This document shows, piece by piece, positions 23,501-33,323 of a stretch of DNA of 64,000 nucleotides. Positions within the stretch are counted from its first letter, which is position 1. Every line of letters starts with the position of its first letter. Both the position numbers and the translations under genes were made by a program. The stretch covers positions 744,570 to 808,569 of the forward strand of contig ML682091.1 of assembly GCA_007922195.1 (NCBI GenBank). The letters are read 5' to 3'. A model generated the notes under the pieces. The model did no database searches and had not been told where the DNA came from. It saw only the letters and a list, made by a program, of their open reading frames with translations. The stretch comes from Podocnemis expansa. Lineage: Eukaryota; Chordata; Testudines; Podocnemididae.

Positions 23501-25295
23501 AAATTTCAACTTCCATCACAGCACTTCAAGTTTTCCTAACCCAGACAGCTAGTGCAGTGCAGAACAGTGTAAGTCTCTGACATCCCAGTCTGCATGAGAT
23601 TAGAAAAATAAAAATATTTCCATCCCATTCAAGAGACAGTTTTCAAAAGCCAAAAACTGATTATTATAGAGACATGGAATTGAATTGTCCATATAACAAC
23701 TTCAAGTCCATTAAACCTCATAGTTCTTAAAGTTATTAATTGTCATCACCAAGACTGGGAGGAAGTCCCAGTAATCCAGGAACCACATGGTCCCTACCTG
23801 GTGTGCAAAGGTCCTGGGGCCCATGTCTGATGAGGGTGGGCTAGGGCCCCCAAGGGCCTGTGCTCTGAATTATTTTCCCATGCAGCAACATACCTGGGTA
23901 AGAGGCACAGAGGTTGCCTAATACGGCAGACCTGGATTCCACCCCAGCTGTTGAATCCTCCTGGGAGCCAGTGATCAGATCCGAAGGCAAGATAAATCCG
24001 AGCCCCAACAGTCTTACAGCTCCCTGTCCCCAGACTATGGCATATAGAGCTGGGTTCACATTTGCCAAACAGTTGCTCTCTGACCTAGCTGCACTGTCTG
24101 TGTGTGTCAACAGCACAACAGGACTCTGCACTGCCAAGGTCACTCATTGGTGGGTTTCTGCACTGTGTTAATAGCGATCTCTGTCCTGCATTCTCTGGAT
24201 CTTTGCAGTGACACAGCAGTACCTGTAAGCTCAGCTGGGGCCATGACCTAGGGACACAGGAAGGCCAGGCTGGTGCCTCTGGGTGACATGCTGCAGGGAA
24301 AGGGCCCAGCTCACTGCACCATGCCCCAATCACCCCCCCATATCCATGGATAAAAGTGACTGGGTCTCAGGCACAGCCACAGTGACTGGGACGCAATGTG
24401 CTCAGAGATCTGCTGGGGGAATGACTGGGTGAGACAAGCCAGGAGGAGACAACACTTGAGAGTGGGGGGCAAGAAGGGCTGAGAACTTACCTGCCAGGAT
24501 AATGATGGTGAGGACGAGAAGTGAGAACAGGACCGTGCAGGTGACCCCAAAGGTGATGATACATTTCTTGCTGTTAAGTTCTGTGCTGTTACCATGAGGG
24601 TCTGAAAAAGAAAAGACCTGTCAGACAGGGCTGCAAGGATATGTTTCTGTGACCGCTCAAGGCTTGAGCTGCCCTAGAAAATGCAGAATCCTGTTCATAG
24701 CTCCTTCCCTCAGACATTCCAGGAGAAGATGCCAGAGGCCAGACAGACAGGGGGAACAGTCCCCTTTCCCCTTAGGTCAGTGCCCTCCCCGCCATGCTGT
24801 CACAAGGCCTGGCGAGTTCTGGGGTAAAGAGAGGGACACATGTGCCAGCCCCAAGTGCGGGCTGTGCCCAGCTGGTCAAATGCTCCTGTCCCCATGTCCT
24901 GGAGTCTCACCGTGGCCACACATAGCAGAGAAGAGGAGATAACATCAGCCCATCTCAGCCTGATTCTGTCGTAGAAGATCTAAAAAGCCCAGCCCAAAGG
25001 GACCTGCACAGCTACTGCTGTGTGTGTCAGACAGCAGCTGTGAGGCAGGGATTAGTGCCTCTGAAGACTGTGGCAGTGATCAAGTCCCTGCTGCCCAGAC
25101 AGATGTCAGGCACTTGCTGCTTTGCTTCTGTTGAGAGTCTGGCCCCACCTGGGGCATCTTGATGTCTCTCTGCAGCCTGTTGAAAGCCAGTGATATGCAC
25201 TTACCTGGGCCCCCTCCAGTCTCCTGGTGTCTGTTGCCATTAACATGCTCCTGCAGTGACACATGGCTGTCAAGAAACTCAGCTGCTGACCTCAT
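11435..25295 (-). CDS. C-type-lectin-like type II membrane receptor (CLEC2/CD69/KLRB-like), five exons
   Basis: Five minus-strand exons (25295-25205, 24601-24491, 14432-14245, 13547-13444, 11588-11435; 91+111+188+104+154 = 648 bp) all have AG/GT junctions and join in phase to 215 codons plus stop. Order: a short cytoplasmic N-terminus, one membrane segment (CIITFGVTCTVLFSLLVL), a short stalk, then a C-type-lectin-like domain with CPDGW, KCYYF, WIGL, CAYLN and RYWIC. This is the usual exon plan of CLEC2, CD69 and KLRB1 receptors of NK and other immune cells. The conserved disulphide cysteines are present. The EPN/QPD and WND-type calcium residues of sugar-binding lectins are absent, so it probably binds protein. 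Intron 2 (about 10 kb) holds ERV-A in antisense. The gene appears intact. Which paralog it is cannot be told from the window. Confidence 0.85.
12375..12384. other. Assembly gap (10 N)
   Basis: Ten N bases within intron 4 of the lectin-like gene. Confidence 1.
13060..13160 (+). repeat. Ancient interspersed repeat fragment (copy 1)
   Basis: It contains 'cagccacagtgggtcagaccaatgggccatctac', a block common in sauropsid genomes. A diverged second copy is at 47640-47720. The family is not named with certainty. Confidence 0.5.
13444..13547 (-). CDS. Lectin-like gene, exon 4 (lectin domain middle)
   Basis: The acceptor TTTGTAG precedes 13547 and the donor GTGAGT follows 13444. It encodes HKGRFDHWIGLRKDPGQPWK and WVNGTEFNNW, covering the WIGL core of the fold. 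It ends two bases into a Trp codon completed by exon 5. Confidence 0.87.
14245..14432 (-). CDS. Lectin-like gene, exon 3 (stalk and start of lectin domain)
   Basis: The acceptor TTATTTTCAG is next to 14432 and the donor GTGAGA is next to 14245. It encodes RCDCPS, then CPDGWVGYQGKCYYFSEGEG and CSALNASLAVIDT, the first three cysteines and helix 1 of a C-type-lectin-like domain. Possible N-glycosylation site: NAS. Confidence 0.88.
14513..14516. repeat. Left 4-bp target duplication of ERV-A
   Basis: CACC directly precedes the 5' LTR. CACC also follows the 3' LTR at 21757-21760. Four-base duplications are typical of gammaretrovirus-like integration. Confidence 0.8.
14517..15026 (+). repeat. ERV-A 5' LTR
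   Basis: It begins TGTTATGAG and ends CTTAACA. A TATA box TATAAAAG is at 14891-14898 and a polyadenylation signal AATAAA at 14951-14956, giving a clear U3-R-U5 order. Confidence 0.93.
15031..15048 (+). promoter_or_regulatory. ERV-A primer binding site (tRNA not assigned)
   Basis: TGGCGACTCCGCCGGGAC lies four bases after the LTR and begins with the TGG that pairs with a tRNA CCA end. It does not match the common proline-tRNA site of gammaretroviruses. I could not assign the tRNA with confidence. Confidence 0.65.
15385..16867 (+). pseudogene. ERV-A gag (matrix, capsid part, nucleocapsid), broken
   Basis: The start MGTSGSK has the Gly-2 needed for myristoylation, followed by a matrix-like domain to about 15780 and a Pro/Ser-rich segment. 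From about 15870 to 16070 the frame turns into unrelated AT-rich sequence, indicating loss of the front of capsid. A capsid C-terminal part (16082-16495) and nucleocapsid follow, with a TGA between them (16493-16495). The zinc knuckle reads SFYCKKPGHFKQYC: its first cysteine is replaced by Ser. A terminal TGA at 16865-16867 separates gag from pro-pol in the same frame. Confidence 0.85.
16868..20504 (+). pseudogene. ERV-A pro-pol (protease, RT, RNase H, integrase), broken
   Basis: The protease has LLGTGTTHS where LLDTGATHS is expected, so the catalytic Asp is Gly. RT shows RFVQDLRAIN, FTVIDLCAAFFSMPV and the catalytic YVDD at 17905-17916. RNase H shows FFTDGSS, AELIALTQAC and YTDSKYAFG. Integrase has the zinc-binding H..C..C region ending CPTCQSF, then core motifs LQIDFI, IDSDQGSHF and SGEVERGNREI (the D, D, E triad) and a GPF...HHTYLKP tail typical of gammaretroviral integrases. 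Breaks: frameshift near 17840, TAG at 18457, frameshift near 19330, TAG at 19731. The gag-like frame continues into pro after the gag TGA, the gammaretroviral readthrough layout. Confidence 0.9.
20531..21225 (+). pseudogene. ERV-A env remnant, mostly transmembrane subunit
   Basis: About 150 bp of surface-type sequence is followed by a transmembrane-subunit stretch with a fusion-peptide-like start, a coiled coil, the immunosuppressive-domain position and CQEFAGLCC, the CX6CC motif of gammaretroviral-type TM. A hydrophobic anchor (GLISLLFFILALYIL) follows. Most of the surface subunit, including the cleavage site, is deleted and frames are split, so no functional envelope is encoded. It resembles ERV-B env at 33733-34674. 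Confidence 0.85.
21258..21756 (+). repeat. ERV-A 3' LTR
   Basis: It matches the 5' LTR, with 8 substitutions and an 11-bp deletion near 21378. It is preceded by a G-rich polypurine-like tract (CAGGGGGGAG at 21249-21257) that would prime plus-strand synthesis. Confidence 0.93.
21757..24490. other. Rest of lectin intron 2, no recognised feature
   Basis: Apart from the CACC duplication at 21757-21760, I see only unassigned sequence. Short frames at 21751-22540 and 23841-24333 have no domains. Confidence 0.4.
24491..24601 (-). CDS. Lectin-like gene, exon 2 (transmembrane)
   Basis: The acceptor CTTTTTCAG precedes 24601 and the donor GTAAGT follows 24491. It encodes PHGNSTELNSKKC, then the hydrophobic IITFGVTCTVLFSLLVLTII. 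The charged residues before the membrane segment fit a type II signal anchor. Confidence 0.85.
25205..25295 (-). CDS. Lectin-like gene, exon 1 (start codon, cytoplasmic tail)
   Basis: ATG at 25295-25293 opens MRSAAEFLDSHVSLQE. The donor GTAAGT lies at 25204-25199. The paralogous exon at 45253-45343 has the same length (91 bp) and alignable sequence, which supports the start choice and the exon limits. Confidence 0.78.
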
Positions 25296-25935
25296 CCTCT
25301 CTTTCAGGCACACTCAAACTGAAGACCCCGCTGCGGGTGCTGGGCTGGGACAGGCTCCTGCGTCTGACTGATCCCATTCTCAGTCAGCAGCAGCAAAGCC
25401 AAGCAGGGGGCAGGTGTCCTGGGTTCATCTCCCCCTTCCCAGCACTGGACTCACACCAGCAGAAACTGAAAGCAGAAATGGGGCAAGGTGCTTTTGTGGT
25501 TTCTTCTTCTGGACCCAGCAGCCCAACACCCTGCCAGCGATGGCACCATGATGATTAAAGCCACTTAAGCCCCATCGGTCCCTCCACCCCCAAAGGGCTT
25601 CAGAGACTGCTTTCCAGAAATCCTTCATCTGTGACAGGTGCCCCCAGAAGCAGACTTGAGTACAGGATCCTAAGGGCTCCAGGCCCTCTCACAGCCAGAG
25701 TGGTAAGACTAGATACCCCCAGGTTGGCTTGCACTCATCACCAGCCGTCTCTTCCTCTGAAGTTACCCTGGGGCCATCAGGGTCTTTTTGGGGCCAATCT
25801 GACTCCCCCACCCAACTATCCCTTCCCTGGGACCCTCCCCCATATCCATCCCCCAGCTCGCCAGCCCTTTCCTGCTTAGTGTCTTTAGGGAAGAGCACCC
25901 TCCCCCAGATGTTGGTGGGGCTGAAATCCTCTCAC

Positions 25936-26553
25936 AAAAAAGCCCAAGGAGTCCTGTGGCTTTTAAAGACTAACAGATTTATTTATTGCATGAGCTTTTG
26001 TGGGAGAAAATCCCACTTTGTTAGATGCTTTGAAGATGGGGGAACTTACAGAATGGAATAAAAATAAATGCAAAGGAGTGTAAAACATGGGATCAGGTCA
26101 TACAGTAACCGCAAATCAGAGCTGTTGTTAAGATTCAAACCCTGGGAAACAGCATAGGGTCAAATCAACTTACCTGTTGTAATGGGAAAAGAAGCCATGT
26201 CTTTTTTCAGTACAACCAGGAATGCAGCCTCCCAGTCCCCAGTTTCTGCTTTCAGATCTGGTTTGAGAAGCCGGAGTCTTTTCCCATTACAACAGGTAAG
26301 TTGACTTCACCTTTCGCAAGGTTTGAACCTTAACAACTGCTCTGATTTGCTGTTACAGGATGACCCACTGCCGTGCATTTATCATCACCCCATGCTGTAA
26401 GTTCCCCCATCTTCAAGCCATCTGACAAAGTGAGACTTTCTCCCACGAAAACTCATGCGGAAAATAAATCCCTTAGTCTTTAAGTGCTACAGGACTCCTT
26501 GTTTTTTGGGTTTGGTTTTTTTTTGGCTGGGCTGGAGTAACACAGGTACCCCT
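25936..26553. mobile_element. PLE-derived inverted-repeat hairpin (large)
   Basis: The outer arms (about 25937-26050 and 26400-26510) are the PLE terminal block in opposite orientation. The inner arms share GGTAAGTTGA/TCAACTTACC and a run around TTTTCCCATTACAACAGG, so almost the whole element can fold on itself. A perfect 15-bp duplication CTGAAATCCTCTCAC flanks it (25921-25935 and 26554-26568). Part of that could be element end sequence, since this family normally ends CTCTGAAA. No protein is encoded. Confidence 0.75.
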
Positions 26554-26569
26554 CTGAAATCCTCTCACC

Positions 26570-27010
26570 CTCCCCGCAGCCCCGGTCCCCCACAGCCCGC
26601 CTCACCCACCACGCTGCCGGCTCTACAGCACTACGGCAGAGAGGAGGAGGAGGGAGGTGCCCATTCTAGCTCTTCGCTCCTCCCACACACTGATTCGCTG
26701 CTCAGCCTGTCCGTTCAGCTAGGCGCGGGAACCGGGCCTCAGACTCGGCTGCTGGTAGGCTCCACTCACATCAGCTCCGCCTCCCTTGTTGACGTCACAC
26801 GAGGCGCCTGGTCGGGTGCACGTGGACGTCCGAGCGTTTTCTGAGAAGCGCTGGCGGGTGAGCGCTTCTGCACGCGCGCCTCGCGCATCTCTCTGGCCGG
26901 TCCGTGCAGGGCGGTCCCCATCCAATCGCGCTGCATTGCTGCACCCACTCAGCTCCAGCGGAGATGCTGCCCGCCAGGCTCCCTTCCCGCCCAGCCCCGC
27001 CTTCCTAGAG
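26570..27010. promoter_or_regulatory. CpG-rich region with CRE-like site, candidate promoter
   Basis: CpG density is much higher than in the surroundings (for example 26810-26960), with GC-box-like CTCCGCCTCC and a perfect CRE palindrome TGACGTCA at 26790-26797. It lies about 1.3 kb upstream of the lectin ATG on the minus strand, so it could drive that gene through an untranslated exon, or an unseen plus-strand transcript. No TATA box is obvious. Confidence 0.5.
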
Positions 27011-28620
27011 TCTAGCACATCCCCTCAGATCCCTGCCCCCCAGTTTTTGCCACCCCTCCCCTCCTGCGCCCCAACCCCTTGCACTCTTTCCCACCCATGC
27101 CCCTTGCGCCTGATCCTTTTGCAGCCCTTCTCCTAGGTTCCTGCACTCCCTCTGCTCCACCTGCAACACCTCTCCCAGCTCCCCTACACCCGCTTCCCTT
27201 CCTCATCCCACTTGGCCTAGAAAAGCATGACTGATGGAAAAAGTTTTACCTTCTCACCTAATACACAATGAGGGATCATGTCAGGGACATGAGAGGTAGT
27301 AGGTTAACAAAAACATAAGTAAAAACAAACAAGGAGTCCTGGTAAATCATCTGGTAATTGCCTTGCTCTGTTCTTCCCCCCAGTGCATCTAACATTTGTA
27401 AGGCAGGCTTAGAAGCTGTGCCTAACAGCTTGAGGGGTGGAGAGACTAATCTGCAGGGGGTTAGTATTTGCATCAGCACAAAGAACATATTAGCATAAAT
27501 ACACTGTGGGTGCAAGGCAACCTGCGTAATGGTGTTTGGGGTTAATCTGATCACAAATCTGTCAATACCTCTAATTCTACTGAAAAGAAACATGAAATAC
27601 CTTTTTTGTACTATGCTACTCTCTTGCTTGATCAAACTCTGGTTAGGTTAGTTAAAGGGTAAAAGCTACCCTTACCAAAAAAGAAACTTGTAAAAGAGGT
27701 CACTGCCTGAAAAAAGTTGACAGGTTGGAATATGTAGTTCAGTCTGTAGCTATGCTTGAGGCATTTGCCTCATTGGTCTAGAGATGGCCTTAAACAACTG
27801 GGGGCTCTAAGTGAAGATTCTTTAAGGGATCCCCAGTAGGCTTCCCTGGGGCCCTGGTCCTCCCTGCAGTCATAGCTGCCTCCCCTCACAGTCCCAACTC
27901 CATGGTTCTGGCTCCCCCCTGTAGCCCCAGCTTTCTGCTGCCTTCTGTTCAAGGGGAAGCACTGGGGAAGCTAGCACTCATGGGGGGGGAGGGAGCTGGG
28001 GTGCAGACCATCCGGGCCAGACTATGCTGCTTGCCTGCCTGGCCTCTCTGCGATGAGGGCAGAGCAGTGCTTCCCACCTTCTGCCAGCCAGCTGTGCCTC
28101 CCCAGGGGGAGGGAGGAGAGCATCCAGCATGGAGCTGCAGCTCACCGAGGTGGGGCCATGGAACAGCCCACTCTGGAGAGTTCAGGTTGCTTTACTCCCA
28201 GCCACCTGAGGCCTGAATAGAGGCTGCCTCGTCCCCAGGCCCTGGACTGGGCCTGTTCAGGCCCAGGGTGGCCGGGAGCAAAGCAACCTGAACTCTTTGG
28301 AGCAGGGTGCTCCAAGGCCTCACCTGCACAAGCCTCAGTTCTGTGCTGGCCACTCTCTTCTCTCCCCCTGGGGAGGCACAGCTGGCTGGGGGTAGGCAGG
28401 GAGCGTTGCTCCACCCCCACTCCAAAAAGGCCAGACATGTGGGTGGGCGGCGCAGCTCTAGGCCCTGGCAGTCCGCGGCACCCCACCTCCCCACCACCCC
28501 AGGAGTGCTTAGTTGGGCAAAGTAGGTGACCACTACAGGACCTCGTACTGCTTGGGGCCCTAGATGGCTGCCTGCTTTGCTTACCCCAAAAGCTGCCTCT
28601 GCCCTGGCCATGCCCACACA
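27011..28620. other. Pyrimidine-rich then mixed spacer
   Basis: 27000-27200 is C/T-rich. 27850-28610 is GC-rich with imperfect repeats. The frames here have no domain or codon signature. Confidence 0.4.
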
Positions 28621-28905
28621 TACATTGTTATTTCGAAATAAGTTATTTCAAAATGAGTTATTTTGAAATACAGTCCTTATTTCAAAATAAGTTAATTCGA
28701 ATTAAGGGCTCAAAACGAAATAGCATGTCCAAACACAGGACTTCCTAAATAACCATTTTGAAATAACAGCCGTTTTGATTTAAAGACTGTTTAAGCTATT
28801 TCGAAATGACAGCTCTTATTTTGAAATGACGGAGCCCGTCATTTCAAAATAAGAATACGTCATGTGAACCTAATCTTTTATTTTGAAATAATCAGTGTTA
28901 GGGGA
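28621..28905. mobile_element. AT-rich palindromic MITE fragment
   Basis: Repeated TTATTTCGAAATAA and TTTTGAAATAA palindromes occur throughout, the same sequence type as the ends of the elements at 48925-50044 and 58009-58895. No clear terminal repeats or target duplication, so it is probably partial. Confidence 0.55.
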
Positions 28906-28989
28906 ACACTGGGGAAGGGGGATTAATAGGTGGGGAGGGGAACATTGGGGTTTGGGAGACTGCTAGGGACATAGGATAGTGGGGAGGAG

Positions 28990-29910
28990 TGGAGAGCTGC
29001 CAATGGTCGTATTCCAGCTCTGGCCACCCAGTCCTACCACAGCTAGGGATTCCCAGAATTTGCAATGGTGGTGGCAGCCATGGCCCCATTCCGGCCCTGC
29101 TCCAGGTGTCCTTGGTGGCCCCATTCTGAGGTTCCTGGGGCCATTGCCCCGAGCTCTGTCTAGGGGTCCCCAGAGCCAGCAGCGGCAGCTGTGGCCCCAT
29201 TCCAACCCCACTCTGTAGGGGTTAAAGTAAGGGGAACACATCCCTATTTTTAGGCTGACAGCATTCAGGGGCCCCTAAAAATAGAGAAACACACTGCAAT
29301 GCTGTGTTCTGGGGCCCCCTAAAAATAGCATGAGCAGCTGGAATGCAGTGTTCTCGTGGCTCCACCGTAAACCCTGCTCCTCCTCAAGCCCAGCCAGCAG
29401 AGAGCTGCGGCAGGTTGGGAGATTGTGAATCTCCCCCTCCTGGGTGGAGCAGCGTGTGGCAGCTTCCAGCCAGTCAGCCAGCCAGCATGCAAACAGCTGA
29501 GTTAAGGGTTGTGGGGGAGGCTGCGTGTGTGTGTGTGTGTGTGTGCGCGCGTGTACGTACGTACGTACATACCTGGGCGGTGGGTATTGGGGCAGGGGGT
29601 GGGTGCTGGGGACTAGTATTGGAGGCCTACACATGTGGGAGGATTCTGGGGCCCACCAAATTATACTGTAACCTTTGCCACTCTGAGGTGTCCGTGGCAG
29701 TGGCGGCCCCATTCCAGGTTGTCCCGGGGCTGGTGGCAGCCCCATTCCGGTGTTCCTGGGGCCATTGGCCCCAGCTCTGTCCAGGGGTCTCCAGCAATGA
29801 TGGCTGCCTGAGCCTGCCCCGAGCCAGGGGTCCCCAGAGCCACCAGCATGCCCATTCTGGTCCTGGCCTGGGGTCCCCAGAGGCACCTGGCAGCAGTCCT
29901 GATCTGGTCT
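28990..29910. repeat. GC-rich degenerate minisatellite in two blocks
   Basis: Blocks at about 28990-29220 and 29690-29900 share units such as 'gtggcagccccattcc' and 'tgttcctggggccattg'. Between them is a TG/CG/GTAC microsatellite at 29523-29570. The repeats open long frames on both strands, which I do not treat as genes. Confidence 0.65.
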
Positions 29911-30299
29911 GCCCCCATGACACTGGTGGTGGTAGGACCCAGCCCATCAGCTTCCCCAGGACTTGAAATGGGTGTGGGGGGCCTAGGGGTGCTCTCTAAA
30001 TTGGTATAACACTGTTAATAGTGGACAACGGGGGGGGGTTGGAAAATTCAGAAGGGGTGTGAGGGGGTGTTAGGGAAATCCCTGATCCAACCCCAGCCCG
30101 GGACCCAGGGACTCAGGTAGCAATATCTGGCCTTGGCCCTAGTGGCTGGAGTTGGATTGGGTGGGGCAGGGCTGGCTGCCCTTGTCCTCTTTTGCCACCC
30201 GTGCCCTGCTCTGCTCCCCACACTCTCTCCTGCCACTGCACACAACTCCTGACCTTCCCTCTGTTGCCACCCCTGCTCTGCTACCCCTACTAGCCCACA

Positions 30300-30460
30300 T
30301 AGCATTTCCCAACCAGTGTGCCATGGTTCATGAATATTCATGTTTTTTGAGTTAATTTGAATATTCATGAGTTTTTTAATTGAGGTGTGCCTCAAAAAAT
30401 TTGAAGGTATCAAGGTGTGCCATGGCAGAGAGAAAGTTGGGAACCACTGCTCTAGATCAC
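30300..30460. mobile_element. Short hAT-like MITE
   Basis: The left part TTTCCCAACCAGTGTGCCATGG and right part GTTGGGAACCACTG form an inverted repeat about 160 bp apart, with GTGTGCC/ATGG repeated inside. No matching 8-bp duplication was found. Confidence 0.5.
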
Positions 30461-32142
30461 TGGGCTAACAGAGCTCCCATTTAGAGATCTGAGCCAGGAG
30501 TAATCCTGATGGAGCGTGCCTTCAGAGACTCATGCACACATTTACACATGCAGCCAAACTAATATCACCACCAGACACAAAAAAACACTGACAAGGACAC
30601 AACTTGGCTGCTGTGCTGTAACATATCACTCTTCTCCCCAAGCCCAATTCTTATCCACCTTTTTGTGAGTATATCTCTCTTTGTGAGAGAAAGGGCAGGG
30701 CTTCAGACTGGAGGATTTTTTTCTTCTCTAAATATTGTGTATTTTCTTTCTGTTCCTCCTTGCTGTTGTGCCTTGGTCAAAATGGCTGTTGCCAAATTTC
30801 CCTGAGTGACCTTTCTGTGACAGCCATTGCTTCATTCCCCACCCCCAACCCATGGATGCAACAGTGCAGTCATGTTATTATCTGGTTGCAGTCACCCACT
30901 GTCTCCTTATAGGATAAAGAGGTTCTAGCTCAGCATCTTTGAGCTTTGAAGAGTCATTTTTACTTTGTTCTGCAGATAGCTGGTGCTAACTTCTCTCACT
31001 CAGAGCCTGCCCTTTGGGACTGGGATCTACCATCACCTCTCAGTCTTCTGTCCTCTGGCTTTTCAAAGCTGGCTCCACTGGCTATTCATCTATAGGGCAC
31101 AGATCTGCAGGTTCAGGCTGGTCCTTTTCATCTTGTCACTTTCTCACTTATTGATCCAATCTGTTATTGTACAAAATTGTATTAAGCCACTATCTCGTTG
31201 GCTACACACAGTCCCCTGCTAGAGTGTGTCTGGTAGGGGAGGCCCTGTGGTGCTGCGTGTTGGCTTTAGCAGCCCACTGAGACACTTGGGGAGCTCACCA
31301 TCTCAGGGCTATTTCTGTATGGTCTTTCACACATGGACCAAAAAAAAGTAGTCTGCTACATGTGTATAAGAGTGCATATTCCTGTGCAAAAATGCTACCA
31401 TCCTGCAAAGGTGTTAAGCAAATTACTGTTAACAAGTTTTGTTTTCAGTAACATTGCTTGACCTGTTAAATTCATCTCATTCAGGCAAGCAAGCAAATGG
31501 CAGCAATTAAAAAACTTAAGAAAAAAATCAGTTCAAGCATAGGAAGAAAACAATCACTTAGGCTAGCATTGCTTCTGCAACATGACATCCCAAATTTAAA
31601 AACCCCAAGCTTTTGTTTTAAAAACTGGAAGTGTTTGACCAGTCCCAGTTAGTTTCTCTGCAAAATAATAACCGGAGTGACCATTTACAGGTGGCTTGTG
31701 CTTTGGTTTTATTCTCTCATTAACAAAATGTCTGTCAGTAACTGTGGAGTCCCCCAGGCATGTGAAGATCCAGATGTGCATTGCTAGTGCTGCTGCTCTT
31801 GGAATCCTAATATTAACTGCACTGTCAGTACATGCAGCATGTTAATTCAGCACCCTCCATGTTTCTCATAGCAATGATCATGGGCTCAGTTTTGGGGTGA
31901 AGACTTTTGATCAGGTTTGTCCTCAACAAAGTGCCCAGACTCAATGGTTGTGGGCATGCTAACACATGTGTGACCACAACAAGGTAGCAGTTCAGTCAAC
32001 ATATAATGCTGTCCCCTAGGCTGGTTAATAGAACTGTCCCTTGTAGGAATTCCAATACTTATCTTTGTACTAAAACAAAACTTTCTCTTCCTTATCCTGT
32101 CACCCCTCTTTACATTCACAAGGGGTCAGTGTGCACATTGAC
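30461..32142. other. Spacer, nothing recognised
   Basis: No gene, repeat family or structured element seen. Confidence 0.4.
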
Positions 32143-32154
32143 TATCTCTAACAA

Positions 32155-32397
32155 ATAAAACAAGGAGTTGTGTGACACTTAAAAGACTAGCAGATTTATT
32201 TTTGCATGAGCTTTGGTGGGAGAAAATCCCACTTTGTCAGATGCTTCGAAGATGAGTGAACTTACAGAATGGAATAAAAATAAATGCAAGGAGGTGTACA
32301 AAGCTCATGTGAAAAATAAATCTGTTAGTCTTCAAGTGCCACACGACTCCTTAGTTTTTTTGCTGGACTAGACTAACATGGCTATCCCTTTGGAAAT
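32155..32397. mobile_element. PLE-derived inverted-repeat hairpin (243 bp)
   Basis: The left arm 'aaggagttgtgtgacacttaaaagactag' and right arm 'cttcaagtgccacacgactcctt' are inverted copies of the PLE terminal block. A perfect 12-bp duplication TATCTCTAACAA flanks the element (32143-32154 and 32398-32409). Confidence 0.8.
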
Positions 32398-32409
32398 TAT
32401 CTCTAACAA

Positions 32410-33323
32410 GTTACTTGAGAAATTTTGTCTCTGTCCCATCTTATCAGATCAAGAATGGGCTTACCCCTGGTTAGCTGACACTGTATGTTACTGTTCTGTC
32501 CAGCCCTGTTCGGGTTCCTGCTCCTAGCTCCAGCATAGCCTACAATGTGACTAAAATAGTAATGTGAGGAATCCTGGGGTCACTCTCCTAAGCTACCAAC
32601 CCTGGTGTCTCCAAACTATTAGTGATTAGCAGAATAAAATCACATTATGCTCATTAGTTTCAAATGACCTTTTCATTCCAGGTTCTCTCTAATAACACCT
32701 AAGAACTCTTTCCTATGGATTACTTGACACGATGGTCAGGAGATGGGGAGGATCTGTGGCTTGCAATGTGCAGGAGGCCAGACTTTAAGTGGTCCTGATG
32801 GTTCCTTCAAGCCTTAGTCTGAGCTTTGCTTAATAACATTCTGTTGTTTCCTTTGCAGGAACATTCCAGAAGCCCATGGACAGACACTCACTGAGCACTT
32901 AACTGATCAGATAAGTATTATCCAGGCACTCTCCTCTTGCTCAAACTCTAATCCCAGTCTTGGTTCTCTCTAGCATACCATTGGCTCTTTAGTGGATCTT
33001 TCTGCTTTCTCTCCTTTCAGCTCCATCTCAGAGACCAACCCATCATGTCCCAGGAAATGACAATCCATTTATTTTACTGCTGGGGAGGATTAGATTGCTG
33101 ATCATCTGCTGAGAGATCTAACAGAGAGGAAGGAGTGTGGAATCTCAGACAGCAATTGGGTGCGTGGCTTCTCTTCTATATCTTTCTATAGCAGGTCCCC
33201 AGCCCTCAAGCCTTGTCATCTAGCTGGGAGCCCTGGGGAGTCAGGCATGGCTTCTCTAGTGAGGGTTAGAAGCTAGTTTGCTTTGTTTCTCCCCTCTTCT
33301 CAGATGCTCTTGGGGGGTGGTGG
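32410..33323. other. Spacer, nothing recognised
   Basis: No features supported. The ERV-B LTR begins at the end of this stretch. Confidence 0.35.

Noticed and set aside
29275..29966. Overlapping 200-codon ORFs on both strands
   Set aside because: Minisatellite and TG microsatellite; the product contains a His-Thr dipeptide run from the microsatellite.
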